Source: Candidatus Hydrogenedentota bacterium
Lineage (GTDB): Bacteria > Hydrogenedentota > Hydrogenedentia > Hydrogenedentales > SLHB01
Reading direction: 5' to 3'
NCBI GenBank assembly: GCA_013359265.1
Contig: JABWCD010000009.1
Coordinates: 1 to 64,000 of the forward strand
Length of the DNA: 64,000 bases
Positions 16,738 to 25,232 of this stretch are shown piece after piece (the stretch's first letter is position 1; every line of letters starts with the position of its first letter). Under the pieces are notes generated by a model. The model saw only the letters and a list, made by a program, of their open reading frames with translations, did not search any database and was not told the origin of the DNA. The position numbers and the translations under genes are program-made.

Positions 16738-17994
16738 ATGGGTTCAGCAATTTACGCGGGTGTGACGGGATTGCAGGTGCATCAGCGCCGGCTCGACGTC
16801 ATCGCCAGCAACATCGCCAACGTAAACACGACGGGCTATCGCGGTTCGCGCGTGTTGTTTCAGGATTTGTTCTCACAGACGCTGCAGGGGCCCCGCGCGC
16901 CCGTTGGCGCCTTCGGCGGCAACAACCCGATGCAGATCGGACTCGGCGTGCGCCTGGGGTCCATTGACACGAACTTCCAGCAGGGCACGCTGCAAACCAC
17001 CGGCGTCGCATCGGACCTCGCGATCCAGGGCGGCGGCTTCTTCGTCTTGAGCGATGGATCGGGCAATTACTATACCCGCGACGGTTCGTTCGACATCAAC
17101 GCGAATGGTCAGCTCATCGACTCTGCGACCGGCTTGTTCGTGCAGGGCTTCCAGGCCGACGGCGCGGGTATCATCGATCCGAACGGAGCAGTCACGAACC
17201 TGACCATTCCGGTCGGCGGCACCTCCATCGTCCGCGCAACCACCATCGGCACGCTTATCGGCAACCTCGACGCCGATGCGGCCGTAGGCGACACCGTCAC
17301 GCGCACAATCCAGGTGTTCGACTCGCTGGGGACCGCGCGCGACATTACCATTACGTTCGAGAAGACCGCGACCGTAAACGAGTGGGAATGGTCCCTGTCC
17401 TCGACGGACACCGATATCGCCACGCTCTCGCCCGACGCGGGCACGCCCGGCACGATTACGTTCGACGCGTCCGGCAACGTGACTGCCGGCGGTGTTGGCG
17501 CGGTCACCGTGACCTTCGCGGCGGGCTTGCCGGCAACCCCGGTCGACCCGTTCCTGTTCGATCTCGACTTCACCGCGATGTCACAACTGTCCGACACGAG
17601 CGATATTACGCTCCAGAATCAGGACGGCTACCCGCGAGGCACGCTCGAAGCCTTCAACATTGGCGGCGACGGCATCATTAACGGCGTGTTCTCGAACGGT
17701 CTGACCCAGGTCATCGGCCAAGTGGCGCTGGCGAGCTTCGCGAACAATGGCGGCCTGACACGCTTCGGGGACAACCTGTTTCGCGACAGCCCGGGCTCCG
17801 GCCCCGCGCAAATCGGCATCCCGAATACCGGTGGCCGCGGCACGGTCTCCGGCGGTGTGCTGGAAGGCTCGAACGTGGACCTCGGGACGGAGTTCTCGAA
17901 TCTCATCGTCACACAGCGCGGCTTCCAAGCCAACGCGCGGACAATTACAACGGCCGACACGTTGCTTCAGGAAACCGTCAATTTGGTCCGGTAA
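16738..17994 (+). CDS. flgE: flagellar hook protein FlgE
   Basis: The hook subunit, 418 residues. The N-terminal helix carries the axial-protein signature (YAGVTGLQVHQRRLDVIASN, then IANVNTTGYRGSR), the middle holds the FlgE D1/D2 beta regions (DLAIQGGGFFVLSDGSG, YYTRDGSFDINANGQL), and the C-terminus has SNVDLGTEFSNLIVTQRGFQ and a final LLQETVNLVR. The ATG is preceded by an AGGGAG site. It is followed by a strong terminator, so it closes the first flagellar transcription unit. Confidence 0.96.
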   Translation: MGSAIYAGVTGLQVHQRRLDVIASNIANVNTTGYRGSRVLFQDLFSQTLQGPRAPVGAFGGNNPMQIGLGVRLGSIDTNFQQGTLQTTGVASDLAIQGGGFFVLSDGSGNYYTRDGSFDINANGQLIDSATGLFVQGFQADGAGIIDPNGAVTNLTIPVGGTSIVRATTIGTLIGNLDADAAVGDTVTRTIQVFDSLGTARDITITFEKTATVNEWEWSLSSTDTDIATLSPDAGTPGTITFDASGNVTAGGVGAVTVTFAAGLPATPVDPFLFDLDFTAMSQLSDTSDITLQNQDGYPRGTLEAFNIGGDGIINGVFSNGLTQVIGQVALASFANNGGLTRFGDNLFRDSPGSGPAQIGIPNTGGRGTVSGGVLEGSNVDLGTEFSNLIVTQRGFQANARTITTADTLLQETVNLVR

Positions 17995-18023
17995 CCCCCA
18001 GTAGAATAGTCTAACCGAACGTA

Positions 18024-18060
18024 CCGGCCGAGGGGCGTGGGGCCTCTCGGCCGGTTTTTT
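18024..18060 (+). terminator. rho-independent terminator after flgE
   Basis: ACCGGCCGAG and CTCGGCCGGT form a 10-bp GC-rich stem, followed directly by a run of six T. This is a textbook intrinsic terminator about 30 bases after the flgE stop. It separates the flgB-flgE unit from the motA-fliP unit. Confidence 0.92.
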
Positions 18061-18081
18061 GCGTCTGGACTATACAATGAC

Positions 18082-18110
18082 TTGTTGCAACGCAGCGGCA
18101 ATGCTACAAT
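18082..18110 (+). promoter_or_regulatory. sigma-70-type promoter of motA
   Basis: TTGTTG (18082-18087) and TACAAT (18105-18110) are 17 bases apart. They lie just after the flgE terminator and about 55 bases before the motA start. Position and spacing support a housekeeping promoter for the motA-fliP unit. Confidence 0.5.
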
Positions 18111-18164
18111 ATGTCGCATTAGTCCGCAGTTCGGGAATGAAACTCACGAAAAGGTTGTCGCGCG

Positions 18165-18932
18165 ATGGATATCGCAACCGTCGTTGGACTGCTCGCCGCC
18201 ATCGGAATTCTCGGCTCGGCTATTCTTTCCGGCGGCGATGCGAGCCTGTACATCAACTTCCCGTCGGTTCTAATCGTCTTCGGCGGAACGCTGGCAGCGA
18301 CACTGATTAACTATCCACTGCGCGACGTGATCAGCGTATTTGGCTCGCTCCGTAACGCCTTTTTTCACAATGCGCCGTCGCCGGACGATCTGATTACCCG
18401 GCTTGTGCAGTATTCGATCATCGCGCGGAAGGAGGGCATCCTGGCGCTCGAGGCGCACGCCAAGCGCGCGAATGACGAGTTCCTGGAGAAAAGTGTTCAA
18501 TTGGCGATTGACGGGACTTCGCCCGATCTCATCAAGGACATTCTTACGACCGATCTGGCGTTCATGGAGAACCGCCACGCGCTTGGCCAATCCGTATTGA
18601 CAGCAATGGGCACTTACGCACCTGCCTTCGGTATGATCGGCACGCTAGTCGGCATGGTGAACATGCTCGTGTCATTAAACGATCCCGCGAAGATCGGCCA
18701 CGGCATGGCCGTCGCCTTGCTGACCACGCTGTACGGGGCGTTACTCGCGAATTGTTTCTTTCTCCCGTGTGCCGGAAAGTTGCGGGTACGCACGGGGCAC
18801 GAAATGCTGACCCGCGAATTGGTCATCGAAGGAATCATGTCGATCCAGGCGGGCGATAACCCGCGTATCGTCGAACAAAAACTCAAAGCGTTCATACCTC
18901 CCGCGCTGCGCGAGGGCTACAAGGCCGCATAG
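18165..18932 (+). CDS. motA: flagellar stator protein MotA
   Basis: A proton- or sodium-channel stator subunit of 255 residues in the inner membrane. It has four hydrophobic segments (about 5-20, 27-47, 145-170, 180-200). The cytoplasmic loop is charged (about 60-140), and the MotA signature GTYAPAFGMIGTLVGMVNML is near 146-165, including the conserved Pro used in torque generation. MotB follows 3 bases later. The sequence does not settle the coupling ion. Confidence 0.95.
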   Translation: MDIATVVGLLAAIGILGSAILSGGDASLYINFPSVLIVFGGTLAATLINYPLRDVISVFGSLRNAFFHNAPSPDDLITRLVQYSIIARKEGILALEAHAKRANDEFLEKSVQLAIDGTSPDLIKDILTTDLAFMENRHALGQSVLTAMGTYAPAFGMIGTLVGMVNMLVSLNDPAKIGHGMAVALLTTLYGALLANCFFLPCAGKLRVRTGHEMLTRELVIEGIMSIQAGDNPRIVEQKLKAFIPPALREGYKAA

Positions 18933-18935
18933 ACG

Positions 18936-19727
18936 ATGCGCCGAGCGATGGCAAGGTCTGAAGGCGACAAGCCCAGCGCACCCGCATGGGTCGTCACCTT
19001 CGCGGATATGATGGGGCTGATCCTCTGCTTTTTCATTTTGATCGTCTCGTTTTCATCCATCGAGAAGAACAAGATCACGGAAGCCGTGAAGTCCGTGCAG
19101 GGCGCGCTGGGCGTGGCGCCGGAGAACCGGGCCGGACAACGCATGTCGCCCAATGTGTTCGAGACGCCGCCACGCGTGCCGCGAAGTATCGAACGCGTTG
19201 CGCGCGAGTTTCGCACGCGATTGCAGGTGCTCGGCGTCGAAGATGGAGTAAGCATCAAGTACAGCGGCGACGGCGGGCTCGAGATCAACCTGCCGAACCA
19301 GGTGCTCTTCGATTTTGGCCGGGCGGAATTGAAGCCTGAAGCGTACGAGATTTTGAACCAGCTTGCGTCGTCGCTCAGCACAATTCCCGGGATTTTTGTC
19401 GAAATTCGCGGGCACACGGACAATGTGCCCGTGGGCGCCAACAGCCCATTCGCGGACAACTACGATCTGAGCTATCAGCGCGCAAAAAACGTCATGCTGC
19501 AAATGACGGCTGCAGGCGGCCTGCAACAGGGCGCGTGCGAAGTCATCGCGTGCGGACCGTCGCAGCCCATCTCGAGCAATGACACCGAAGAGGGTCGCGC
19601 CACGAACCGGCGCGTCCAGTTGCAGGTGCGCGGCGATTTCTCGGACGAGTCGACCGCCCAGATGCAGAGTGTAATCGAATCCACGCAGGCGCCGACAACG
19701 CCGCCGGGACCGCAACCGGTAAACTAG
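18936..19727 (+). CDS. motB: flagellar stator protein MotB
   Basis: The peptidoglycan-anchored stator subunit, 263 residues. The single N-terminal membrane helix carries the ion-binding Asp in WVVTFADMMGLILCFF (about 14-29). The C-terminal OmpA-like domain (about 125-235) has the motifs NQVLFDFGRAELKPEA, EIRGHTDNVP and GRATNRRVQL. A Pro/Thr-rich tail follows. It is co-transcribed with motA. Confidence 0.96.
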   Translation: MRRAMARSEGDKPSAPAWVVTFADMMGLILCFFILIVSFSSIEKNKITEAVKSVQGALGVAPENRAGQRMSPNVFETPPRVPRSIERVAREFRTRLQVLGVEDGVSIKYSGDGGLEINLPNQVLFDFGRAELKPEAYEILNQLASSLSTIPGIFVEIRGHTDNVPVGANSPFADNYDLSYQRAKNVMLQMTAAGGLQQGACEVIACGPSQPISSNDTEEGRATNRRVQLQVRGDFSDESTAQMQSVIESTQAPTTPPGPQPVN

Positions 19728-19740
19728 GAGGGCCTACCTC

Positions 19741-20340
19741 ATGGGCGAACCCAAAGAAAAACACGCGGAAGCGGCCCCGGCGCCGGCAGCCGGCGGCGGC
19801 GGCAAGATGATCATGATCGCCGTCGGGTCGTCGCTGATTTCGGTGATCGGCGCACTGGCCGTGTTCTACTTCGCGTTCATGCCCAAGTTGGCCCCGCCGG
19901 CCAGCGGGGAAGAGGGCGAGGAGGAGGAGGTCGCCGCCGAAGAAGAGGCGGGCGGGGGCGGCGGTGGCGCCCACGGCGGAGGTGGCGGGGAGGCGGCGCC
20001 TAAACTAACCGTCGAATTCGACGAAACGACCGTGACCTGCGTCATGCAATCGCCCGACATTCCGGCGTCGATCCTCATGTTTCAGATTGCGCTCGACTGC
20101 GCGAACTCCAGCGCGGCAAGCTTGATCGAGGCGAACAAGGCGCGGTTCGCGGCCAAAATCCGGGAGTTGCACAGCTACAAGAAACGCGCGGAATTGGACA
20201 ATCCCCAGCTTGAACAAGATATATTGAAGGCGGTCGTCCAGGAATCGAACGCGCTCCTGCAGGAGATCACCGGAAAGCCCTCGGAGAAGACGCGGGTAAA
20301 GGACGCATACCACATTAAATTCTTCATACAGGACCTGTAA
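19741..20340 (+). CDS. fliL: flagellar basal body-associated protein FliL
   Basis: A single-pass inner-membrane protein of 199 residues that supports the stator. The membrane helix is near residues 22-44 (MIMIAVGSSLISVIGALAVF). An unusual linker made of a Glu run and then a Gly run (about 58-85) precedes the periplasmic FliL domain, which ends with RVKDAYHIKFFIQDL. The linker is longer and more biased than in most FliL proteins. It starts 13 bases after motB and is followed directly by fliN, with no fliM in between. Confidence 0.88.
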   Translation: MGEPKEKHAEAAPAPAAGGGGKMIMIAVGSSLISVIGALAVFYFAFMPKLAPPASGEEGEEEEVAAEEEAGGGGGGAHGGGGGEAAPKLTVEFDETTVTCVMQSPDIPASILMFQIALDCANSSAASLIEANKARFAAKIRELHSYKKRAELDNPQLEQDILKAVVQESNALLQEITGKPSEKTRVKDAYHIKFFIQDL

Positions 20341-20343
20341 TTC

Positions 20344-20685
20344 ATGGCGGAGCCGCGCATCGCGGAAGATCACAACTTCGAGGAAATCCTGCCGGTTGCG
20401 GCGCCGCCGGGCGCGCACCATAAGCTCGATGACCTCAAACGCGTGAAGCTCACCGTGTCCGCGGACCTCGGCGCCTGCAACATGCTTGTTCGGGACGTGC
20501 TCGAGCTGCAACGGGGTAGTGTTGTGCAACTGAGCAAGCTCGCGGGTGAGATGACGGACATCTATGTCAACGGCCTGCCCCTCGCGCGCGGCGAGGTCGT
20601 CGTCATCGGCGACACGCTGCACGTGCGCATCGGCGAAATTGCGGGACAGGAAAAGCAGGGCGATACCGAAGATGTGTCGATGTAG
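20344..20685 (+). CDS. fliN: flagellar motor switch protein FliN
   Basis: The C-ring protein, 113 residues, with one SpoA domain (about 30-100): VLELQRGSVVQLSKLAGEM, then DIYVNGLPLARGEVVVIGD is the FliN signature. FliM, its usual partner and normally encoded just upstream, is absent from the window. The 3' end overlaps the start of fliO. Confidence 0.95.
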   Translation: MAEPRIAEDHNFEEILPVAAPPGAHHKLDDLKRVKLTVSADLGACNMLVRDVLELQRGSVVQLSKLAGEMTDIYVNGLPLARGEVVVIGDTLHVRIGEIAGQEKQGDTEDVSM

Positions 20686-21451
20686 CGCCATCGTCGCGAT
20701 TGCACTGGCAATTGCGTTTTCGACTTCCGCCGCGGAGCAAAAAGCCGCACCGGAATTCGAGGCCGTGGCGCCGCCCCAGGTGATTCTACAGCCGCCCAAC
20801 CTTGACAAAAGTACGCCCGCCGACGAGGAGCCCGTCTCCCCCACGCCTCCCGCCAGTGATTCGGCTGCGGATTCCGCCGTGTCCGCGGAGGACTGGGCGA
20901 AGATTCAAGCGGAAATCGATAAGGGGAGCGACACCACGGATCAAGCGGCGGAACAACCCGCCACGGCGGCCGCACCGGTGCAGGCGCCCGGAACCGGCGC
21001 GTCGCTGCTTCGCGGCACTCTGGCGCTGTGCGTGGTGCTCGCGCTGATTCTCGTGTGCTATTACGTCGCCAATCGATACGGGAAAAAGAGCCCGCTCTTC
21101 GCCGGAACGACGCTCGGGAAAATCCTCGGGCGCGTGCACTTGTCGCCGAAGGCCGAGTTGTATTTTGTGAAGGTAAAGGACCGCGTGCTGGTCATCGGCG
21201 TTACGCAAAACGAGATTTCACGCGTCGCGGAGTTCGACGCAGCGCTGTTCGATGACGCGCAGACCGCCGCCGCGCCAGTCCAACAACACCCCGCACCGCG
21301 GCAAGTGACGTTCGCGAACGAACTGCGCGCGCAGAGTTTGCCTGAAGCGACGCCCAGCGCCGTCTCCGAGGAACTTGCGGCACTTCGCGCGGAACTCGAC
21401 AAAGCGCGGCAGTATTTCCGGGAGACCTCGGGTGAACCCGGCGCTCTCTAA
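20672..21451 (+). CDS. fliO: flagellar biosynthetic protein FliO
   Basis: The export-gate assembly factor. I start it at ATG 20672, which gives 259 residues with an N-terminal signal-like segment (CSAIVAIALAIAFSTSAAE) and a 14-base overlap with fliN. The longer open frame upstream is only a shadow of fliN. An acidic, Pro-rich periplasmic region precedes the single membrane helix (LRGTLALCVVLALILVCYYV, about 108-127) and the cytoplasmic FliO domain, with KVKDRVLVIGVTQNEI near 167-182. It overlaps the likely fliP start by 20 bases. Confidence 0.87.
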   Translation: MCRCSAIVAIALAIAFSTSAAEQKAAPEFEAVAPPQVILQPPNLDKSTPADEEPVSPTPPASDSAADSAVSAEDWAKIQAEIDKGSDTTDQAAEQPATAAAPVQAPGTGASLLRGTLALCVVLALILVCYYVANRYGKKSPLFAGTTLGKILGRVHLSPKAELYFVKVKDRVLVIGVTQNEISRVAEFDAALFDDAQTAAAPVQQHPAPRQVTFANELRAQSLPEATPSAVSEELAALRAELDKARQYFRETSGEPGAL

Positions 21452-22349
21452 TAAGGGTCGCCCGCGTTTTTTCGACACAACCCGTGCTCATGCTCGTGCT
21501 CATGCTCATGCTCATGCTCGTGCTCGTGCTCGTAATCGTAATCGTAATTCGAAACCTCGCCCCATCCATCGAGCTTCCCGGCTCGGACGAGGTCTGATCC
21601 CTCTTTTGCTCATACTCGCCGTCTTCACCGTGCCGACACTCGCACAGGCGCCCGCGCCCGACAATTCGCTTGGCCTGAATATCTTCCAAACCGCGCGTGA
21701 CGCCGTTCAGCCGGAGCAGCTCTCGACGACGATGACCGTCTTCCTGCTGCTCACCGTGCTCTCGCTCGCTCCGGCAATCCTGGTGATGACGACATCGTTT
21801 ACGCGCATCATCATCGTGTTCGGGTTTCTGCGGCAGGCGATGGCGACGCAACAGACGCCGCCAAACCAGGTGCTCATCGGCCTCGCATTGTTTCTAACCG
21901 CCGCGATCATGGCGCCAACGTATCAACGCGTGTACGACGACGCGCTGCGTCCGTACATGGACAACCAAATCGGCCCGGAAGACGCGTTGGACCGCGGCAT
22001 GAAACCGGTGCGCGAGTTTATGCTGCGGCAAGTTGCCAAGCACCCGAAAGACCTCGCGCTCTTCATGAACATCAACAAACTGCCCCGGCCGCAGACGCCG
22101 GACGACGTGCCAACGCACGTGCTCATCTGCGCGTTCACGCTGAACGAGCTGCGCGTCGCATTCATGATCGGCTTCATCATCTACATTCCCTTCCTCATCA
22201 TCGACATGGTCGTCGCCAGTACGCTCATGGCGATGGGGATGATGATGCTCCCCCCCGTGTTCATTTCCCTCCCGTTCAAAATCATCCTCTTCGTCCTCGC
22301 AGACGGATGGTACCTGATCGTTAGCGAACTCGTGCGAAGTTTCGGGTGA
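21432..22349 (+). CDS. fliP: flagellar export gate protein FliP with a repeat-encoded N-terminal extension
   Basis: A core subunit of the flagellar type III export gate. The conserved part starts with a signal-like helix (LIPLLLILAVFTVPTLAQ) and continues through MTTSFTRIIIVFGFLRQA, HVLICAFTLNELRVAF and MGMMMLPPVFISLPFKIILF, all typical of FliP. I choose GTG 21432 because GGGAG lies 7 bases before it and no other good start exists before the signal helix. That makes 305 residues, with residues about 18-39 (alternating Arg-Ala, His-Ala and Arg-Asn) encoded by a hexanucleotide repeat. If translation began later, at a TTG or CTG, the tract would be leader. No fliQ or fliR follows. Confidence 0.9.
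   Translation: MNPALSNKGRPRFFDTTRAHARAHAHAHARARARNRNRNSKPRPIHRASRLGRGLIPLLLILAVFTVPTLAQAPAPDNSLGLNIFQTARDAVQPEQLSTTMTVFLLLTVLSLAPAILVMTTSFTRIIIVFGFLRQAMATQQTPPNQVLIGLALFLTAAIMAPTYQRVYDDALRPYMDNQIGPEDALDRGMKPVREFMLRQVAKHPKDLALFMNINKLPRPQTPDDVPTHVLICAFTLNELRVAFMIGFIIYIPFLIIDMVVASTLMAMGMMMLPPVFISLPFKIILFVLADGWYLIVSELVRSFG
21483..21550. repeat. hexanucleotide repeat tract, copy 2 (inside fliP)
   Basis: About eleven units of GCTCGT, GCTCAT and AATCGT in direct tandem. The unit is six bases, so copy-number changes would not shift the fliP frame; each unit encodes Arg-Ala, His-Ala or Arg-Asn. The same motif occurs in non-coding DNA at 16551 and 59971. Confidence 0.85.
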
Positions 22350-22523
22350 ATATCGTTGCGCCGGGCGGAGCGGGGCTCCGCCCGAGCCGCTTAACGATCA
22401 GAAACGGCACGGCATGGACGGAGCATCGCCCCACCCATTCCGCCTGCAATGGTAGTTTCGGTGTGTACCCGCGTTCGCGTATGATGGGTGCTTTCCAATT
22501 CTTTCGGACAGGAGAAACCAGCC

Positions 22524-23372
22524 ATGAATCGGGGACTCGTATTCGCGCTCTGCGCCGCACTCGTGTTCACCGCGCCCACCGCATTCGCCAAGGAACCCAA
22601 GATCAAAGAATGGTCGAAGATGGAAAAGGACGACAAGGGAGAGCTCAAACGCGTTTGGTACATGACGATCGACGGCATCATGGTCCACGAAGACGACCCG
22701 AACATCGTCCCGCCGCCGCCCGTCGTGACGCCCGGTCCCGCCGGCGATCCCGTGCCCTCGCCGTCGGACGCAATCGTCCTCTTCGACGGCAAGGACCTCT
22801 CGAAGTGGACGTCCACGAAGGAAGGCGAGGACACCAAGTGGATTCTGGTCGATGGCGCAATGTCGCCGACGAAAGATTCGGGCTACATTCGAACGAAACA
22901 GGAATTCGGATCGTGCCAGTTGCACGTCGAGTTTGCCACGCCCGTGCACGTCGACGGCGATGGGCAGGGCCGCGGAAACAGCGGCGTGTTTCTGCACGGA
23001 CGCTACGAAATCCAGGTGCTTGATTCGTACAACAACACAACCTATTTCGACGGACAATGTGCCGCGCTCTACGGCCGCAAACCGCCGCTCGCGAACGCGT
23101 GCCGCAAACCCGGCGAATGGCAGACCTACGACATCGTCTATCACCGCCCAATTTTCAAAGGGAAGAAAGTTGCGAAGAAGGCCACGTTTACGGTGTTCCA
23201 CAACGGCGTGCTCGTACACGACAAGGTCGAACTCAGCGGCGGCACAGGCTGGCGCGGCCCCCACTCCATCACACCCTACGTCCCCCACGGCGACAAAGGC
23301 CCCATCCAACTCCAAGACCACGGCAACCCCGTCCTCTTCCGCAACATCTGGATTCGGGAATTGGCGGATTAG
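22524..23372 (+). CDS. secreted DUF1080 (3-keto-disaccharide hydrolase-like) protein
   Basis: A 282-residue exported protein. The start at ATG 22524 follows ACAGGAGAAACC and gives a clean signal peptide (GLVFALCAALVFTAPTAFA); an earlier in-frame start at 22488 would spoil it. The DUF1080/PF06439 jelly-roll domain covers about 75-280, with the family motifs VLFDGKDLSKWTS, NSGVFLHGRYEIQVLDSY, PGEWQTYDIVYHRP and PIQLQDHGNPVLFRNIWIRE. Family members act on 3-keto-glycosides or bind carbohydrate. The substrate cannot be told from sequence. It stands alone after fliP. Confidence 0.9.
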   Translation: MNRGLVFALCAALVFTAPTAFAKEPKIKEWSKMEKDDKGELKRVWYMTIDGIMVHEDDPNIVPPPPVVTPGPAGDPVPSPSDAIVLFDGKDLSKWTSTKEGEDTKWILVDGAMSPTKDSGYIRTKQEFGSCQLHVEFATPVHVDGDGQGRGNSGVFLHGRYEIQVLDSYNNTTYFDGQCAALYGRKPPLANACRKPGEWQTYDIVYHRPIFKGKKVAKKATFTVFHNGVLVHDKVELSGGTGWRGPHSITPYVPHGDKGPIQLQDHGNPVLFRNIWIRELAD

Positions 23373-23551
23373 CAGCGGACCACGTCGGACTGAAAAGAAC
23401 TGTGTCCGTGAGAGATTCTCCGTAGCGCCCGGCTTCCGTGCCGGGCGTCTTCGTTTCCGCGCTGCGCGAAGGATGGAAGGTGGAACCCCCCGCATTCCGT
23501 TTGCTAAACTACCTTTTTACATATCGTTTCACGACAAACCCTGTCGTCCGC

Positions 23552-23642
23552 GGAGAGGTGGCCGAGTGGTTGAAGGCGGCGGCCTCGAAAGCCGTTGTAC
23601 TCCATTGGGGTACCGCGAGTTCGAATCTCGCCCTCTCCGCCA
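23552..23642 (+). tRNA. tRNA-Ser (anticodon CGA)
   Basis: The acceptor stem GGAGAGG (23552-23558) pairs perfectly with CCTCTCC (23632-23638), discriminator G, and the CCA end is encoded. The anticodon stem-loop is GCGGC-CTCGAAA-GCCGT, giving anticodon CGA for the UCG codon. The long variable arm and the T-arm GTTCGAATC confirm a class II serine tRNA. Confidence 0.97.
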
Positions 23643-24291
23643 TCTAATTCTCCGTATGAGGGTTTGCCATCAGCAGCCACTTTCGCAACCACCTTGCCGC
23701 TCTATCGGGATCGCCACTCGTAATTGACGCTCGGAATTCGCGGAGCGATTCACGAGTCCGATGACGACGCACGAAGCAGGAGCACGAACGGACTGCACCG
23801 GCGATTTCGTCGTGCGCGGCCACAGACCATTCGGTTGAACGCGGGGGGAACTCCCTCTTTCCGGCGCTGCGGATGGTGGAGTTGGAAGCGGGTGGCGGAA
23901 TCGCGTGTGGGTAGCACCGCCCGCTTCGTAGTCCTGTAGCGAACTCGGAGAAAGAGTATTCCCCCCGCTTGTGTTCTCGGACTTGCGCTGCTTGGTTCGG
24001 CAATTGGCGCGCGGTACGGTTCAACGCCAACACCATCAGCGGCAAGTCTGAGCACTCACCCGCGGAGGGGAGCATTCCCACGGATGAAGTACCTTGTTGA
24101 TTCAATTGTCTCTTCCGACCGTTCCAAGGACTCCCAGCAAAGCCAGGTATTGCGTGACCAGTCTTTCGTGCTTGTGCTCGAAATCGTGATTGAATGCTCT
24201 GTATCTCATTCACTCGAACGTGAGCCCTGCTTCAGTGGCCACAGTTTTCCTGAAAAACTTCCTAGCGGCGCCCATGCAGCGCTCGCCTGCT
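23643..24291. other. non-coding gap between tRNA-Ser and the dioxygenase gene
   Basis: About 650 bases without a supportable gene. Open frames on both strands here have no recognisable domain, biased composition and no ribosome binding site. A degenerate copy of the hexanucleotide repeat (TCGTGCTTGTGCTCGAAATC and following bases, about 24166-24193) lies inside. The region could contain a decayed gene, but nothing is recognisable. Confidence 0.55.
24166..24193. repeat. degenerate hexanucleotide repeat tract
   Basis: About four to five diverged units related to GCTCGT and AATCGT in the gap after tRNA-Ser. The preceding bases CTTTCG match the flank of the 59971 copy read on the other strand. 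It looks like an old, decaying copy of the same repeat. Confidence 0.45.
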
Positions 24292-24984
24292 TCACACCGG
24301 CTGCACACCGAGCGCAAGCTTGCCGACGTAAAACCCGTCGCGGCTGCGCAGCCGCAACAGCGACTGCCCCGCGCTTTGCTCGTAGATATCGTCTTCTTCG
24401 TTCGCCGTATCGGCCTGGCCGCTCGTTGCATACGGCTGTTGCGTGTAGACGTAACTGGTAACGTCTTCGTCGAAGAACAGCTGGCCGGTGTGCACGTACG
24501 AGCCGCCAACGTGAACTTTCACGTGGATGTGCGGCGTCCTGCCCGGGTACCAGCCGGGATAAATCGTTGTAAAGGTGACGGCGCCCTTGTCGTTGCTCGT
24601 CTGTTGCCCGCGCAAGAACGTGGTCGTAGCGCCGTTCACACCCGAATAATTGCCATCGGCATCCGCGTGCCAAATCTCGACGGTTGCGCCTTCGATGGGT
24701 GCGCAGGTGGATACGTCTCGCACTTTGAGCCGCAGTTTGAGCGTGATGCCGTCGCGGTCTTCCCGGATGTCGGATCGAAACGGATGCGTGGACAGGTAGT
24801 AGGGCCCCTCAGTTAGCTCGGGCAAAAGGATGCACGTTTTCTCGCCGCCGACCGTTTCCGCGCTTGCGGGACGGCCTTGCGCCGCCTCTCCAAGTATCGC
24901 CGCGCCGACGCCCGCTCCAAGCGCGGCGATGGCGTCGCGCCGGCGCAGCAGGATTTCAGTTTCCGCAGTATTGAGGACTTTCAT
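24292..24984 (-). CDS. intradiol ring-cleavage dioxygenase-like protein
   Basis: This 230-residue protein resembles the beta subunit of protocatechuate 3,4-dioxygenase and related intradiol dioxygenases, which open catechol-type rings with non-haem Fe(III). The motifs are EGPYYLSTHPFRSDIRED, ATVEIWHADADGNYSG (first Tyr ligand) and YPGWYPGRTPHIHVKV (Tyr, His and His ligands). The N-terminus has an Arg-Arg and hydrophobic stretch (RRRDAIAALGAGVGAAILGE), so it may be exported by Tat. The start at 24984 follows GGGAGATTTCGGCG; a longer frame upstream lacks support. No other aromatic-degradation gene is nearby. Confidence 0.9.
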   Translation of the reverse strand: MKVLNTAETEILLRRRDAIAALGAGVGAAILGEAAQGRPASAETVGGEKTCILLPELTEGPYYLSTHPFRSDIREDRDGITLKLRLKVRDVSTCAPIEGATVEIWHADADGNYSGVNGATTTFLRGQQTSNDKGAVTFTTIYPGWYPGRTPHIHVKVHVGGSYVHTGQLFFDEDVTSYVYTQQPYATSGQADTANEEDDIYEQSAGQSLLRLRSRDGFYVGKLALGVQPV

Positions 24985-25232
24985 CGCCGAAATCTCCCAG
25001 ACACACGCACAGGTTCGATTCAGCCTTGCCGCCTTGTTTCGGCGGCGATTCGCTGTACCTAGCTTGTACCATCGAGATCGGCGAATCTCCAAATTACATT
25101 TTGTTCATCTTTTTGTTGTCCGGCAGGGCCTGTGCTGAGGGAGCGGAAGTAGAAAAAAGGCCGCCTTATCGGGGAAGCGAGCGCGAGGGAAACCTCTGCC
25201 ATCATCGAAAGAAAAGGTTTCCTTCGAAGCTT

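Noticed and set aside
23644-24213. Minus-strand open frame of 189 codons after tRNA-Ser
   Set aside because: It has no recognisable domain, no ribosome binding site and mixed low-quality composition, and it overlaps the end of the tRNA region and a degenerate repeat.
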